From positions 18,463-82,462 of the forward strand of contig ONOG01000009.1 of the NCBI GenBank assembly GCA_900319385.1: a stretch of DNA of 64,000 bases, given 5' to 3'. The translations under genes and the position numbers were made by a program. Below, piece after piece: positions 48,969 through 58,977 of the stretch (position 1 is its first letter; the number at the start of each line of letters is the position of its first letter). The DNA comes from an uncultured Prevotellaceae bacterium (GTDB taxonomy: Bacteria > Bacteroidota > Bacteroidia > Bacteroidales > Bacteroidaceae). The notes beneath the pieces were generated by a model. It did not search any database, had not been told where the DNA came from, and saw nothing but the letters and a program-made list of their open reading frames with translations.

Positions 48969-50816
48969 ATGTGCGGAATTGTAGGATACATTGGCCGACG
49001 CCAGGCGTACCCCGTACTGATTAAGGGTCTGAAACGCTTGGAATACCGTGGCTACGACAGTGCCGGCGTGGCACTGATTACAGAGACTAAGGGCTTGGAG
49101 GTCTACAAGACAAAGGGCAAGGTGGCCGACCTCGAAGCATACGTTGAGGACAAGGATGTGACTGGCACCGTGGGGATTGCCCACACGCGCTGGGCGACTC
49201 ACGGCGAACCGAACGCGACGAATGCACATCCACACATCTCGTGCTCGGGCAATCTGGCTCTGATTCATAATGGCATTATCGAAAACTATACCGTACTGAA
49301 GGAGGCTCTGCAGCGTCATGGTGTCGCATTCAAGAGTAGCACCGACACCGAGGTGCTGGTGCAGCTCATCGACTACATCCAGCAACACCTGAAGACTGAC
49401 CTGCTGACGGCTGTACGTCTGGCCCTGCGCCAGGTGATTGGTGCCTATGCCATCGCCATTCTCGACCGCAACGAACCCAACCAAATCATTGCTGCCCGAA
49501 AGAGCAGTCCGCTCGTGGTGGGCATCGGCGACGATGAGTTTTTCCTCGGTTCAGACGCTTCGCCCATCATCGAATACACGGACAAGGTGGTCTATCTCGA
49601 TGACAACGACATCGCCGTGCTGCGCCGCGGAGCCAAGGAGGCTGAGTTTGTCAACTTCGACAACGAAAAGATTGAGCACGACGTGAAGACGGTGGACCTG
49701 GATCTCGGACAGATTGAGAAGGGTGGCTATCCCCACTTCATGCTGAAGGAAATCTTCGAACAGCCGAAGTCGTTGCGGGACTGCATGCGTGGCCGTGTGA
49801 ATGTCGAGGCGAACAATGTCGTGCTGTCGGCTGTGATCGACTATCGCAAGGAACTCATCAATGCCCGCCGATACATCATCGTGGCTTGTGGAACGAGCTG
49901 GCACGCCAGTTTGATTGGCAAACAACTGCTGGAAAGCATCTGCCAGATTCCTGTCGAGGTGGAATATGCATCGGAGTTCCGCTACAGCAATCCGGTGATC
50001 GACTCGCGCGACGTGGTCATTGCCATCAGCCAGTCGGGCGAGACTGCCGACACGCTGGCCGCCATCCAACTGGCGAAGGAGCGTGGTGCCTTCATCTTCG
50101 GCATCTGCAACGCCATCGGGTCGAGCATTCCTCGTGCCACGAACACGGGCTGCTACATCCACGTGGGTCCCGAAATCGGTGTGGCTTCGACCAAGGCCTT
50201 CACGGGTCAGGTCACTGTGTTGACCATGCTGGCTCTGGCACTGGGCAAGGCACGCGGCACGATCAACAACACAGACTATGTCAATCTGGTGCGCGAACTG
50301 GACAGCATTCCGCAGAAGATGGAAAAGGTGCTGGAACAGAACGACCATGTACGCGACATCTCACGTGTCTTCACCTACGCCCGCAACTTCCTCTATCTGG
50401 GTCGCGGCTACAACTATCCCGTGGCGCTAGAAGGTGCTCTCAAGCTGAAAGAAATCAGCTACATCCACGCCGAGGGTTATCCTGCTGCCGAGATGAAGCA
50501 CGGCCCCATCGCACTGATTGACGACGAGATGCCTGTCGTGGTGGTGGCTACGCAAAATCCTCTGTACGACAAACTGATGAGCAATATCCAGGAAATCAAG
50601 GCTCGCAACGGACGCGTCATTGCCATCGTGACCGAAGGCGACGAGAAGGTAAAGGCACTGGCCGACGAATTTGTCGAACTGCCTCAGACCATCGAATGCC
50701 TGGAGCCCCTGCTCTCGACCATCCCTCTCCAGCTGCTCGCCTACCACATCGCCGTGCAGAAAGGAAAGAACGTTGATCAACCACGCAACCTGGCTAAGTC
50801 GGTTACTGTTGAATAA
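48969..50816 (+). CDS. glmS: Glutamine-fructose-6-phosphate aminotransferase GlmS
   Basis: A 615-residue isomerising amidotransferase that makes glucosamine-6-phosphate for peptidoglycan and lipid A. The class II glutaminase domain starts with the nucleophile Cys2 (MCGIVGYIGRRQAY) and has AHTRWATHGEPNATNAHPH. The two SIS domains follow (ACGTSWHASLIGKQLLE, AISQSGETADTLAAIQLAKE, then LGRGYNYPVALEGALKLKEI). The C-terminus LAKSVTVE is the conserved synthase tail. No glmS ribozyme is seen in the short upstream gap. It is followed by purF after 36 bases. Confidence 0.98.
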   Translation: MCGIVGYIGRRQAYPVLIKGLKRLEYRGYDSAGVALITETKGLEVYKTKGKVADLEAYVEDKDVTGTVGIAHTRWATHGEPNATNAHPHISCSGNLALIHNGIIENYTVLKEALQRHGVAFKSSTDTEVLVQLIDYIQQHLKTDLLTAVRLALRQVIGAYAIAILDRNEPNQIIAARKSSPLVVGIGDDEFFLGSDASPIIEYTDKVVYLDDNDIAVLRRGAKEAEFVNFDNEKIEHDVKTVDLDLGQIEKGGYPHFMLKEIFEQPKSLRDCMRGRVNVEANNVVLSAVIDYRKELINARRYIIVACGTSWHASLIGKQLLESICQIPVEVEYASEFRYSNPVIDSRDVVIAISQSGETADTLAAIQLAKERGAFIFGICNAIGSSIPRATNTGCYIHVGPEIGVASTKAFTGQVTVLTMLALALGKARGTINNTDYVNLVRELDSIPQKMEKVLEQNDHVRDISRVFTYARNFLYLGRGYNYPVALEGALKLKEISYIHAEGYPAAEMKHGPIALIDDEMPVVVVATQNPLYDKLMSNIQEIKARNGRVIAIVTEGDEKVKALADEFVELPQTIECLEPLLSTIPLQLLAYHIAVQKGKNVDQPRNLAKSVTVE

Positions 50817-50852
50817 TTCTTAATTTGAAGTTTGAACTTTGATAATTGAATA

Positions 50853-52781
50853 ATGGAACCCCTTAAACACGAATGTGGCATCGCCGTCATCCGTCTGCGC
50901 AAGCCGCTCGAATACTATCAAGAGAAGTATGGTACCTGGCAGTACGGACTGAACAAGCTCTATCTGATGATGGAGAAACAGCACAACCGCGGACAGGAAG
51001 GTGCCGGTATCAGTTGTGTAAAATTGCAGGCCGACGCCGGTGAGGAATATATGTTCCGTGAGAAAGCCCTCGGAAGCGGAGCCATCACGGAAATCTTTGC
51101 CACAGTGCAGGACGCGTTCAAGCAACAGGGCACAGCCAAGCAGATCAGCGACGTATCGTTTGCCAAGAAGAACTTGCCGTTTGCAGGTGAGATGTATATG
51201 GGACACCTTCGCTATTCGACCACGGGCAAGAGCGGGCTAACCTACGTCCACCCATTCTTGCGCCGCAACAACTGGCGTGCGAAGAACCTGTGCCTGTGCG
51301 GCAACTTCAACATGACGAACGTGAACGAAGTGTTTGCCGACATCACACGCAAGGGTCACCATCCCCGCATCTACAGCGACACCTATATCATGCTCGAGCA
51401 GATGGGCCACCGTCTGGACCGCGAGTCAGAACGCCTCTTCGACGAAGCAAAGAAGAAGGGACTGACGGGCAGCAACATCACGGCGTACATCGAAGACAAC
51501 ATTCAGATGGAGAACGTGCTGCAGACCACCATGCCCTCATGGGACGGCGGCTATGTGGTGTGCGGACAGACGGGCAGCGGCGAGACATTTGTGATGCGCG
51601 ATCCCAACGGCATACGTCCGGCGTTCTACTACTACGACGACGAAATCCTGGTGGTGGCATCGGAGCGTCCCGTCATTCAGACAGCTTTCGGGCTGGAAAC
51701 CGAGCAGGTACACGAACTTGGAGCAGGACAGGCTGTCATCTCGTCGAAACGGGGCGACGTGCGTTTTTCGCAAATCATTCCACAGATAGACAACCGTGCC
51801 TGTGTGTTCGAACGCATCTACTTCAGCCGTGGCAGCGACAGCAGCATTTACAACGAACGAAAGGCGCTGGGCTATCAACTGCGCGAACCCATACTCCGTG
51901 CCATCGGCGGCGACATCGAGCACACCGTCTTCTCGTTCATCCCCAACACAGCCGAAGTAGCGTTCTACGGAATGCTGCAAAGCTTCGAGGACTACCTGAA
52001 CCAGTTGAAGGTCGAGGCTATTCAGCAGCTGGACCATCAACCCTCGGACGAAGAGCTGCGCCGCATTCTCTCGACAAGAATCCGTGCTGAAAAAGTGGCA
52101 TGGAAGGACATCAAGCTCCGCACGTTCATCACCGAGAGCAAGTCGCGCAACGACCTGGCTGCCCACGTCTATGACATCACCTACGGCTCGATTCAGCCAG
52201 GAGTTGATTATCTGGTCATCATCGACGACAGCATTGTGCGAGGCACCACACTGCGCGAAAGCATCATCCGCATCCTCGACCGTCTGCACCCGAAGAAGAT
52301 TGTGATTGTTTCTTCCTCGCCGCAAGTGCGCTATCCTGATTACTACGGCATCGACATGGCCTCGATGTCGGAGTTCATCGCCTTCCGTGCTGCGGTCAAA
52401 CTGCTCTACCTCTCGCAGCAGGAGAGCATCCTGACCGATGTCTATAACCGCTGCAAGGCTCAGATCGTTCACTACAACAAACTGTTGGAGAACGACCTGC
52501 ACGCCGCCAACCACTACGCATCTGAGATGGTGAACCATGTGAAGGACATCTACCGTCCGTTCACTCCCGAGCAGATCTCTGCCCAGATGGTGCGTATGCT
52601 CCGAGCCCGTGGCATCCAGAGCGAAGTCGAACTGGTGTTCCAAAGCCTCGAAGGGCTGCACGAAGCTTGTCCCAATCAACCTGGCGACTGGTATTTCTCA
52701 GGCGACTACCCCACCCCAGGCGGTGTCCGCCTCGTCAACCAAGCCTACATCGACTGGTACGAAGAGCAACAGAATAAGTAA
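50853..52781 (+). CDS. purF: Amidophosphoribosyltransferase-like protein (PurF family)
   Basis: A 642-residue protein with an N-terminal class II glutaminase domain (HECGIAVIRL, Cys8 after a possible seven-residue propeptide; EKQHNRGQEGAGISC; MGHLRYSTTGKSGLTYVHPF) and a phosphoribosyltransferase domain with the PRPP loop VIIDDSIVRGTTLRESIIR. It makes phosphoribosylamine, the first step of purine synthesis. At about 640 residues it is longer than E. coli PurF; long forms are common in Bacteroidetes to my knowledge. Position between glmS and carA makes a block of glutamine-using enzymes. Confidence 0.9.
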   Translation: MEPLKHECGIAVIRLRKPLEYYQEKYGTWQYGLNKLYLMMEKQHNRGQEGAGISCVKLQADAGEEYMFREKALGSGAITEIFATVQDAFKQQGTAKQISDVSFAKKNLPFAGEMYMGHLRYSTTGKSGLTYVHPFLRRNNWRAKNLCLCGNFNMTNVNEVFADITRKGHHPRIYSDTYIMLEQMGHRLDRESERLFDEAKKKGLTGSNITAYIEDNIQMENVLQTTMPSWDGGYVVCGQTGSGETFVMRDPNGIRPAFYYYDDEILVVASERPVIQTAFGLETEQVHELGAGQAVISSKRGDVRFSQIIPQIDNRACVFERIYFSRGSDSSIYNERKALGYQLREPILRAIGGDIEHTVFSFIPNTAEVAFYGMLQSFEDYLNQLKVEAIQQLDHQPSDEELRRILSTRIRAEKVAWKDIKLRTFITESKSRNDLAAHVYDITYGSIQPGVDYLVIIDDSIVRGTTLRESIIRILDRLHPKKIVIVSSSPQVRYPDYYGIDMASMSEFIAFRAAVKLLYLSQQESILTDVYNRCKAQIVHYNKLLENDLHAANHYASEMVNHVKDIYRPFTPEQISAQMVRMLRARGIQSEVELVFQSLEGLHEACPNQPGDWYFSGDYPTPGGVRLVNQAYIDWYEEQQNK

Positions 52782-52819
52782 GTCCAAGAATGAATTCCAA
52801 CCCCACAATTCCATATACA

Positions 52820-53896
52820 ATGCGAAAAGTAACCCTTCTTCTCGACGATGGCACTCAGTTCCACGGCTATTCGTTCGGCTACGAACGTCCCGTGGCAGGC
52901 GAAGTGGTGTTCAACACAGCCATGACAGGCTATCCCGAGTCGCTCACTGACCCTTCCTATGCCGGACAGCTCATGGTGCTCACCTACCCTCTGGTCGGAA
53001 ACTACGGTGTGCCTCCCTTCACCATCGAAGACAATCAGCTCGCCACCTTCATGGAGAGCGAGCGCATTCATGCTTCGGCCATCATCGTCAGCGACTACAG
53101 CACTGAGTACAGCCATTGGAATGCTGTCGAGAGCCTGGCCGACTGGCTCCAACGCGAAATGGTGCCTGGCATCACGGGCATCGACACCCGTGAACTGACA
53201 AAAGTGCTGCGCGAACACGGCGTGATGATGGGAAAAATCCTGTTCGACGACGAACCCGACAACATACCCACGGCTGAATACGAGGGCGTGAACTTCATCG
53301 AAAAAGTCTCCTGCCAAGGCATCCTCCGCTACAACGAGGGAGCTGCCAAGCGTGTACTGCTCGTCGATTGTGGCGTCAAGCAGAACATCATCCGCTGTCT
53401 CCTGCGCCGAGGTGTCGAGGTGGTGCGCGTGCCCTGGAACTACGATTTCACCGACATGGACTACGACGGACTGTTCCTCGCCAATGGTCCTGGCGACCCC
53501 GATACGGCCGCCGACACGGTGGCCCATATCCAGCTAGCCATGCAGAAACACCCCGAACGCCCCATCTTCGGCATCTGTATGGGCAACCAACTGCTGGCCA
53601 AGGCCGGCGGAGCCTCCATCTATAAATTAAAGTATGGTCACCGCTCGCACAACCAACCCGTGCAGCAAGTCGGCACCAACCGCTGCTTCATCACCAGCCA
53701 AAACCACGGTTATGCCGTCGATAGTTCGACCCTTGGCCAGGAGTGGGAACCGCTCTTCGTCAACATGAACGACGGATCGAACGAAGGCATCCGCCACAAG
53801 TCACGCCCCTGGTTCTCCGTACAGTTCCACCCCGAAGCCGCATCCGGCCCTGTCGATACGGAGTTCCTCTTCGACGACTTCGTTTCTCTCCTCTAA
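52820..53896 (+). CDS. carA: Carbamoyl-phosphate synthase small subunit
   Basis: About 358 residues from the ATG at 52820, which gives the usual N-terminus (MRKVTLLLDDGTQFHGYSFG); an ATG at 52790 would add ten atypical residues. The class I glutaminase domain has the nucleophile Cys in IFGICMGNQLLAKAGGA and the HRSHNQPV and FHPEAASGP motifs with the other triad residues. It delivers ammonia to CarB for carbamoyl phosphate used in pyrimidine and arginine synthesis. carB follows 30 bases downstream. Confidence 0.97.
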   Translation: MRKVTLLLDDGTQFHGYSFGYERPVAGEVVFNTAMTGYPESLTDPSYAGQLMVLTYPLVGNYGVPPFTIEDNQLATFMESERIHASAIIVSDYSTEYSHWNAVESLADWLQREMVPGITGIDTRELTKVLREHGVMMGKILFDDEPDNIPTAEYEGVNFIEKVSCQGILRYNEGAAKRVLLVDCGVKQNIIRCLLRRGVEVVRVPWNYDFTDMDYDGLFLANGPGDPDTAADTVAHIQLAMQKHPERPIFGICMGNQLLAKAGGASIYKLKYGHRSHNQPVQQVGTNRCFITSQNHGYAVDSSTLGQEWEPLFVNMNDGSNEGIRHKSRPWFSVQFHPEAASGPVDTEFLFDDFVSLL

Positions 53897-53926
53897 TAAT
53901 GACTGATTTTTAATTGTTCATAGTCA

Positions 53927-56900
53927 ATGATTGACCCCAATATCAAGAAAGTCCTCCTGCTCGGTTCGGGGGCATTGAAGATCGGCGAGGCCGGTGAGTT
54001 CGACTATTCTGGTTCACAAGCCCTCAAAGCTCTGCGCGAAGAAGGCATCCAGACCATTCTCATCAATCCCAACATCGCCACAGTGCAGACCAGTGAAGGC
54101 GTGGCCGACCAAATCTATTTCCTTCCCGTCACACCCTACTTCGTCGAACGCGTCATCGAGAAGGAACGTCCGCAGGGCATCCTCCTCGCCTTTGGCGGAC
54201 AGACAGCCCTGAACTGCGGCGTCCAGCTCTACGAAAACGGCGTGCTTGAACGCTACGGTGTGCAGGTGCTCGGCACCCCCGTGCAGGCCATCATCGACAC
54301 AGAGGACCGCGAACTCTTTGTTCGTCGCCTCGACGAGATCGGTGTGAAGACCATCAAGAGCGAAGCCTGCGACAACATCGAGGCCGCCCGTGCCGCCGCA
54401 TCCCGACTGGGCTATCCTGTCATCATCCGTGCCGCCTATGCTCTGGGCGGACTGGGTAGCGGTTTCTGCGACAACGAGGACGAACTGAACAAGATTGCCG
54501 AGAAGGCATTCTCGTTCTCGCCGCAGGTGCTCGTCGAAAAGAGTCTCAAGGGATGGAAGGAAATCGAATACGAGGTGGTGCGCGACCGCTACGACAACTG
54601 CATCACCGTCTGCAACATGGAAAACTTCGACCCGCTCGGCATTCACACCGGCGAAAGCATCGTCATCGCTCCCTCGCAGACCCTCACCAACTCTGAATAC
54701 CACAAACTACGTTCACTGGCTATTCGCATCATCCGCCATATCGGCATCGTCGGCGAGTGCAACGTGCAATATGCTTTCGACCCCCAAAGCGAGGACTATC
54801 GCGTGATTGAGGTCAACGCCCGACTGTCACGCTCCTCAGCACTGGCATCGAAAGCCACTGGCTATCCCCTGGCCTTCGTGGCTGCCAAACTCGGACTAGG
54901 CTACGGACTGTTCGAACTGAAGAACTCTGTCACCAAGACCACCTCGGCCTTCTTCGAACCGGCGCTCGACTATGTCGTCTGCAAGATTCCGCGTTGGGAC
55001 CTCGGCAAGTTCCGCGGTGTGGATCGCGAGCTGGGCAGCAGCATGAAGTCCGTCGGCGAAGTCATGGCCATCGGCCGCACCTTCGAGGAATCCATCCAGA
55101 AAGGCCTCCGCATGATTGGTCAGGGTCTCCACGGCTTCGTAGGCAACAAGGAACTGGAAATCGACGACATCGATGCCTCGCTCAAGGCACCGACCGACAA
55201 GCGTGTGCTCATCATCGAGAAGGCACTTGCTCAAGGCTACACCATCGACCAGATTCATCAGCTCACGAAGATTGACCGTTGGTTCCTGCAAAAGCTGCAG
55301 AACATCCGCCGCACCTATGTCGCACTGCAACAGGCTGGCTCACTCGATGCCGTTGGCGAAGAACTCATGCGCCGCGCCAAGGTCGAGGGCTTCACCGACT
55401 TCCAGATTGCCCGCGCCATTGGACTTGAGGCACAGCTCGGCGACTCCGACCAAGCCCTGCGCCAAGTGCGTCAGTACCGCAAACAGATGGGCATTGTGCC
55501 ATACGTCAAGCAAATCGACACCCTTGCGGCCGAGTATCCCGCCCAGACCAACTACCTCTATCTCACCTATGCAGGCTGCGCCCACGACATCGACTTCACG
55601 CAGCATCAGCAACACCAGAGCGCCTTCTCCGTCATCAACGACTGGGCAGCCATCAACAAGAAGTCCGTCATCGTGCTCGGTTCGGGAGCTTACCGCATCG
55701 GTTCGAGCGTCGAGTTCGACTGGTGCGGCGTGCAGGCCCTCAATACCATCCGCGAGCAGGGCTACCGCTCCGTCATGATTAACTACAATCCCGAGACGGT
55801 ATCGACCGACTACGACATGTGCGACCGCCTCTACTTCGACGAACTCACCTTCGAGCGCGTCATGGACATCGTCGAACTCGAACAGCCTCACGGCGTCATC
55901 GTCTCGACGGGCGGCCAGATTCCCAACAACCTCGCCATGCGTCTGGATGCCGAGCAAGTGCCCATCCTCGGCACGTCGGCCACGAGCATCGACAACGCCG
56001 AAGACCGCGACAAGTTCTCCTCGCTCTGCGACCGCATCGGCGTCGATCAGCCTGCATGGGCAGCCCTCACGTCGATGGACGACATCCATGCCTTCATCCA
56101 GAAAGTCGGTTTCCCCGTGCTCGTACGCCCCAGCTACGTGCTCAGTGGTGCAGCCATGAACGTCTGCTCCAACGAGGATGAGCTCACACGCTTCCTCCAG
56201 CTCGCAGCCAATGTGTCGAAGAAACACCCCGTCGTCGTTTCGAAGTTCCACGAGAACAACAAGGAAATCGAGATGGATGCCGTGGCACAGAACGGTGACA
56301 TCATCGCCTACGCCATCTCCGAGCATATCGAGTATGCCGGCGTACACTCAGGTGACGCCACCATCCAGTTCCCGCCGCAGAAAATCTACATCGAGACCGT
56401 GCGCCAGATCAAGAAAGTGTCGCGCAAGATTGCCAAGGAACTCAACATCAGCGGTCCCTTCAACATCCAGTTCCTTGCCGAGCAGAACCACCTGCGCGTG
56501 ATCGAGTGCAACCTGCGCGCCTCGCGTTCGTTCCCCTTCGTCAGCAAGGTGCTCAAGCTTAACCTCATCGAACTGGCCACACGGGTGATGCTGGGACTGC
56601 CCGTCGAACGTCCTGCCGAGAACCTCTTCGACCTCGACTACGTCGGAATCAAGGCCTCGCAGTTCTCGTTCAACCGTCTGCAAAAGGCCGACCCCGTGCT
56701 CGGCGTCGATATGTCATCGACTGGCGAAGTGGGCTGTCTGGGCGATGACACACGTTCTGCCCTCCTGCTCTCGATGCTCAGTGTGGGCCATCGCATACCG
56801 AAGAAGACGGTCCTCCTCTCCACGGGTACAGCCAAGCAGAAGGCCGAGATGCTCGATGCCGCCCACACACTCGTCAATCACGGCTACGAAATCTATGCTA

Positions 56901-57205
56901 CGGGCGGAACGGCAAAGTATCTCTCCGACAATGGCATACCGAACACGATGGTTCACTGGCCGTCGGACGAAGGACAGCAGCCCCAGGCGCTCGACCTGCT
57001 CCACCAGCACAAGATCGACATGGTGGTCAACATTCCGAAGAACCTGACCAGCCACGAGCTGACCAACGGCTACAAGATTCGTCGTGCAGCCATCGACCTC
57101 AACATTCCGCTCATCACCAATCCACGTCTGGCTTCCACCTTCATCGATGCCTTCTGCAATCTCTCGCTCGACGACATCCCCGTGAAGGCATGGGGTGAAT
57201 ACTAA
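53927..57205 (+). CDS. carB: Carbamoyl-phosphate synthase large subunit
   Basis: A 1092-residue subunit with the internal duplication typical of CarB: each half has an N-terminal GSGALKIGEAGEFDYSGSQA or GSGAYRIGSSVEFDWCGVQA signature and an ATP-grasp domain (NARLSRSSALASKATGYPLA in the first, NLRASRSFPFVSKVLKLNLI in the second). The C-terminal MGS-like allosteric domain (VLLSTGTAKQKAEMLDAAHT, YEIYATGGTAKYL) is complete. It makes carbamoyl phosphate from bicarbonate, ATP and CarA-derived ammonia. Two terminators follow. Confidence 0.98.
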   Translation: MIDPNIKKVLLLGSGALKIGEAGEFDYSGSQALKALREEGIQTILINPNIATVQTSEGVADQIYFLPVTPYFVERVIEKERPQGILLAFGGQTALNCGVQLYENGVLERYGVQVLGTPVQAIIDTEDRELFVRRLDEIGVKTIKSEACDNIEAARAAASRLGYPVIIRAAYALGGLGSGFCDNEDELNKIAEKAFSFSPQVLVEKSLKGWKEIEYEVVRDRYDNCITVCNMENFDPLGIHTGESIVIAPSQTLTNSEYHKLRSLAIRIIRHIGIVGECNVQYAFDPQSEDYRVIEVNARLSRSSALASKATGYPLAFVAAKLGLGYGLFELKNSVTKTTSAFFEPALDYVVCKIPRWDLGKFRGVDRELGSSMKSVGEVMAIGRTFEESIQKGLRMIGQGLHGFVGNKELEIDDIDASLKAPTDKRVLIIEKALAQGYTIDQIHQLTKIDRWFLQKLQNIRRTYVALQQAGSLDAVGEELMRRAKVEGFTDFQIARAIGLEAQLGDSDQALRQVRQYRKQMGIVPYVKQIDTLAAEYPAQTNYLYLTYAGCAHDIDFTQHQQHQSAFSVINDWAAINKKSVIVLGSGAYRIGSSVEFDWCGVQALNTIREQGYRSVMINYNPETVSTDYDMCDRLYFDELTFERVMDIVELEQPHGVIVSTGGQIPNNLAMRLDAEQVPILGTSATSIDNAEDRDKFSSLCDRIGVDQPAWAALTSMDDIHAFIQKVGFPVLVRPSYVLSGAAMNVCSNEDELTRFLQLAANVSKKHPVVVSKFHENNKEIEMDAVAQNGDIIAYAISEHIEYAGVHSGDATIQFPPQKIYIETVRQIKKVSRKIAKELNISGPFNIQFLAEQNHLRVIECNLRASRSFPFVSKVLKLNLIELATRVMLGLPVERPAENLFDLDYVGIKASQFSFNRLQKADPVLGVDMSSTGEVGCLGDDTRSALLLSMLSVGHRIPKKTVLLSTGTAKQKAEMLDAAHTLVNHGYEIYATGGTAKYLSDNGIPNTMVHWPSDEGQQPQALDLLHQHKIDMVVNIPKNLTSHELTNGYKIRRAAIDLNIPLITNPRLASTFIDAFCNLSLDDIPVKAWGEY

Positions 57206-57235
57206 GCCAAAGCTCCCAGTACTTATATATACTGA

Positions 57236-57273
57236 AAAAAAAGAGACTGTGCCTGCACAGCCTCTTTTTTTGT
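57236..57273 (+). terminator. Rho-independent terminator after carB
   Basis: AGAG-A-CTGTG pairs with CACAG-C-CTCT (57242-57265) around a CCTG loop, flanked by A-rich and T-rich runs. Confidence 0.85.
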
Positions 57274-57294
57274 GTGTTTGTCCGAAAAAATATG

Positions 57295-57330
57295 GGTGTC
57301 CGGTGAAAACAATAATTTTCACCGGACACC
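57295..57330. terminator. Bidirectional terminator between carB and panE
   Basis: GGTGTCCGGTGAAAA (57295-57309) and TTTTCACCGGACACC (57316-57330) form a perfect 15-bp stem ending 2 bases before the panE stop. Confidence 0.85.
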
Positions 57331-57332
57331 AA

Positions 57333-58259
57333 TTACAAAGAAAGAGCAGTTGAAGCCTCCAAAAACTTCAGTTGCTGCTCCAGCATCTGCAGCCGCGGCA
57401 TGGGGAAGCCTGCTTCGGCGGCAAGCTGGATGGGGCGCGTGTAGAGGTAGTGTATTTCCATCGGACGATGGAAGTCGTAGTCGAGTTTCATGCTCGGCGA
57501 ATAAGGCACCATCGCCTTGGTCATTTCCAGCATCTGCTCAGCATACGAAGGGTCGATACGCTGGACACCGAGATGCTGTGCCGCACCAATCACCTCCTGC
57601 ATCATCTCACGGATAAGATGTTCGGTAACTGAATTTTGCAGCAACTTGTCGGTCTGCGTATTTAAGACAACCGTCAATCCGTTAAAGGGCATATTCCAGA
57701 CGGATTTCTTCCAACGGGCCTCGGCATATTCCACCCGATGCGCCTCGACACCGGCAGCATTGAGGTCGGCCACCAGCTGGACGATGCGCTGAGGGTCGGG
57801 ACAGCTATAGTCGGCGATGTTCAGGCGGCCGTAGCCGACATGGCTGACGACGCCGGCTTGGGTCTTCGACGAGTAGATGAAGGCAATGCCGGCGGCGAGG
57901 TGCAGTTTGGGAAACCACTGCTGAACGTCCTGCTCGAGACCGATGCCGTTCTGAATAAGCACGACGAGGGTGTCGGGCTTGAGCAGAGGCGGCAGGAGGG
58001 TCTTGAGCAAGGCCTCGTTCACAGACTTCAGAGCGACGAGCACGACGTCGGCCTGCGGCATGTCGGCTGTCGAACTGTAGGCATTCGGGTGCTGCAGATG
58101 GAAATCGCCATTGCAGGAAAACACCTGCAGACCGTGCCGCAGGACGTGGTCGTAGTCGCTGTGCAGCAGAAAGTGGACGTCATGGCCGTCGTGGGCCAGT
58201 CGTCCTCCGAAATAGCCTCCGACGGCTCCGGTTCCGATAATTGCGTATCTCATTTTCAT
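57333..58259 (-). CDS. panE: 2-dehydropantoate 2-reductase
   Basis: A 308-residue NADPH-dependent enzyme of pantothenate/CoA synthesis that reduces ketopantoate. The Rossmann motif YAIIGTGAVGGYFGGRLAHD is at the N-terminus; VVLVALKSVNE and VLIQNGIGLE carry the conserved Lys and Asn, and ARWKKSVWNMPFNGLTVVL has the catalytic Lys-Asn region. The C-terminal helical domain is complete. Other ketoacid reductases of this fold are possible, so the substrate is by family majority. A short GC-rich palindrome (58263-58297) lies directly upstream. Confidence 0.88.
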   Translation of the reverse strand: MKMRYAIIGTGAVGGYFGGRLAHDGHDVHFLLHSDYDHVLRHGLQVFSCNGDFHLQHPNAYSSTADMPQADVVLVALKSVNEALLKTLLPPLLKPDTLVVLIQNGIGLEQDVQQWFPKLHLAAGIAFIYSSKTQAGVVSHVGYGRLNIADYSCPDPQRIVQLVADLNAAGVEAHRVEYAEARWKKSVWNMPFNGLTVVLNTQTDKLLQNSVTEHLIREMMQEVIGAAQHLGVQRIDPSYAEQMLEMTKAMVPYSPSMKLDYDFHRPMEIHYLYTRPIQLAAEAGFPMPRLQMLEQQLKFLEASTALSL

Positions 58260-58262
58260 ATA

Positions 58263-58297
58263 GGGAACGCGGACGTCTCGTCCGCAATGACTGGGAG
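58263..58297. repeat. GCGGACGTC palindromic repeat, copy 1
   Basis: GCGGACGTCTCGTCCGC forms a hairpin, with GGGA and TGGGAG flanks. A near-identical sequence is at 59944-59976. It lies between panE and the DUF3267 gene. Confidence 0.7.
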
Positions 58298-58305
58298 TGC
58301 ACTCA

Positions 58306-58878
58306 TTATTCTATCACATAGAAACCGGCTTCCGAGGGATGGTCGAGCACGAGACAGTCGGGCCGTTCCTTCAGCAGCAGCCAGGCCATCCAGAGGTCGC
58401 CCGCAGCAGCCGCCGTGAAGAGGATTCCGAAGACGAGCAGCAGGCCGTAACCCGTGCACATCGCCAGCAACAACGGCAAAATGCCCAGTACGACACAGGG
58501 CATCAGTGCACCCCAGAGGTAGGGGCGGCGGCGCAGGGGTTCGTTGCAATGGCAGTAGGGTGTGAGCATCTTCCAGATGACTCCGAAACTGATGCTCTTC
58601 CAACCGCTGGGCGCGAAGTAGGCCCACGTGAGGCCGTGAATCAGCTCATGGACGAAGACACCTGCCAGGAAAACCAGCAGAAAGCCCAGCATACCGAGCA
58701 GCGACAAGCTGCCCAAGGTGCGCACCGGTGCATCGGGCCAGAGCAGATGGAACGGGATGGCCGAGGCGATGGCCACAACCAGCAGGAGGACGAGACTGAA
58801 GATGTTGGCACTGACAAGGTTGATGCTCACCTTGCGGCCAGGCTCTTCCGAGGGTGTCACAGACGACTTTTCTTCCAT
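58306..58878 (-). CDS. DUF3267 putative membrane metalloprotease
   Basis: About 190 residues with the ATG at 58878, preferred because the promoter -7 box lies at 58908-58916, which excludes an in-frame ATG at 58911. Four membrane helices are visible (~25-48, 55-75, ~115-135 and ~140-165). A zinc-protease-like HELIH (77-81) sits at the end of the second helix, characteristic of the DUF3267 family. The substrate is unknown. The GRRPYLWGALMP region after the cysteine pair (YCHCNEP) is also conserved in my recollection of the family. Confidence 0.75.
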   Translation of the reverse strand: MEEKSSVTPSEEPGRKVSINLVSANIFSLVLLLVVAIASAIPFHLLWPDAPVRTLGSLSLLGMLGFLLVFLAGVFVHELIHGLTWAYFAPSGWKSISFGVIWKMLTPYCHCNEPLRRRPYLWGALMPCVVLGILPLLLAMCTGYGLLLVFGILFTAAAAGDLWMAWLLLKERPDCLVLDHPSEAGFYVIE

Positions 58879-58907
58879 ACAGAATACGGTTTTGAGGTTT
58901 TTTCGGT

Positions 58908-58916
58908 GCAAATTTA
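58908..58916 (-). promoter_or_regulatory. -7 promoter box for the DUF3267 gene
   Basis: The minus strand reads TAAATTTGC, an exact consensus match, 30 bases before the chosen start. Confidence 0.65.
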
Positions 58917-58949
58917 ATGTTTTAGGCTCAGATTCTCAATTATTCTCAC

Positions 58950-58958
58950 TAAATTTGC
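58950..58958 (+). promoter_or_regulatory. -7 promoter box for trmD
   Basis: TAAATTTGC, an exact consensus match, lies 20 bases before the trmD ATG. It is divergent from the DUF3267 promoter 34 bases away. Confidence 0.65.
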
Positions 58959-58977
58959 ACAAAAGTATACCAAAAAG

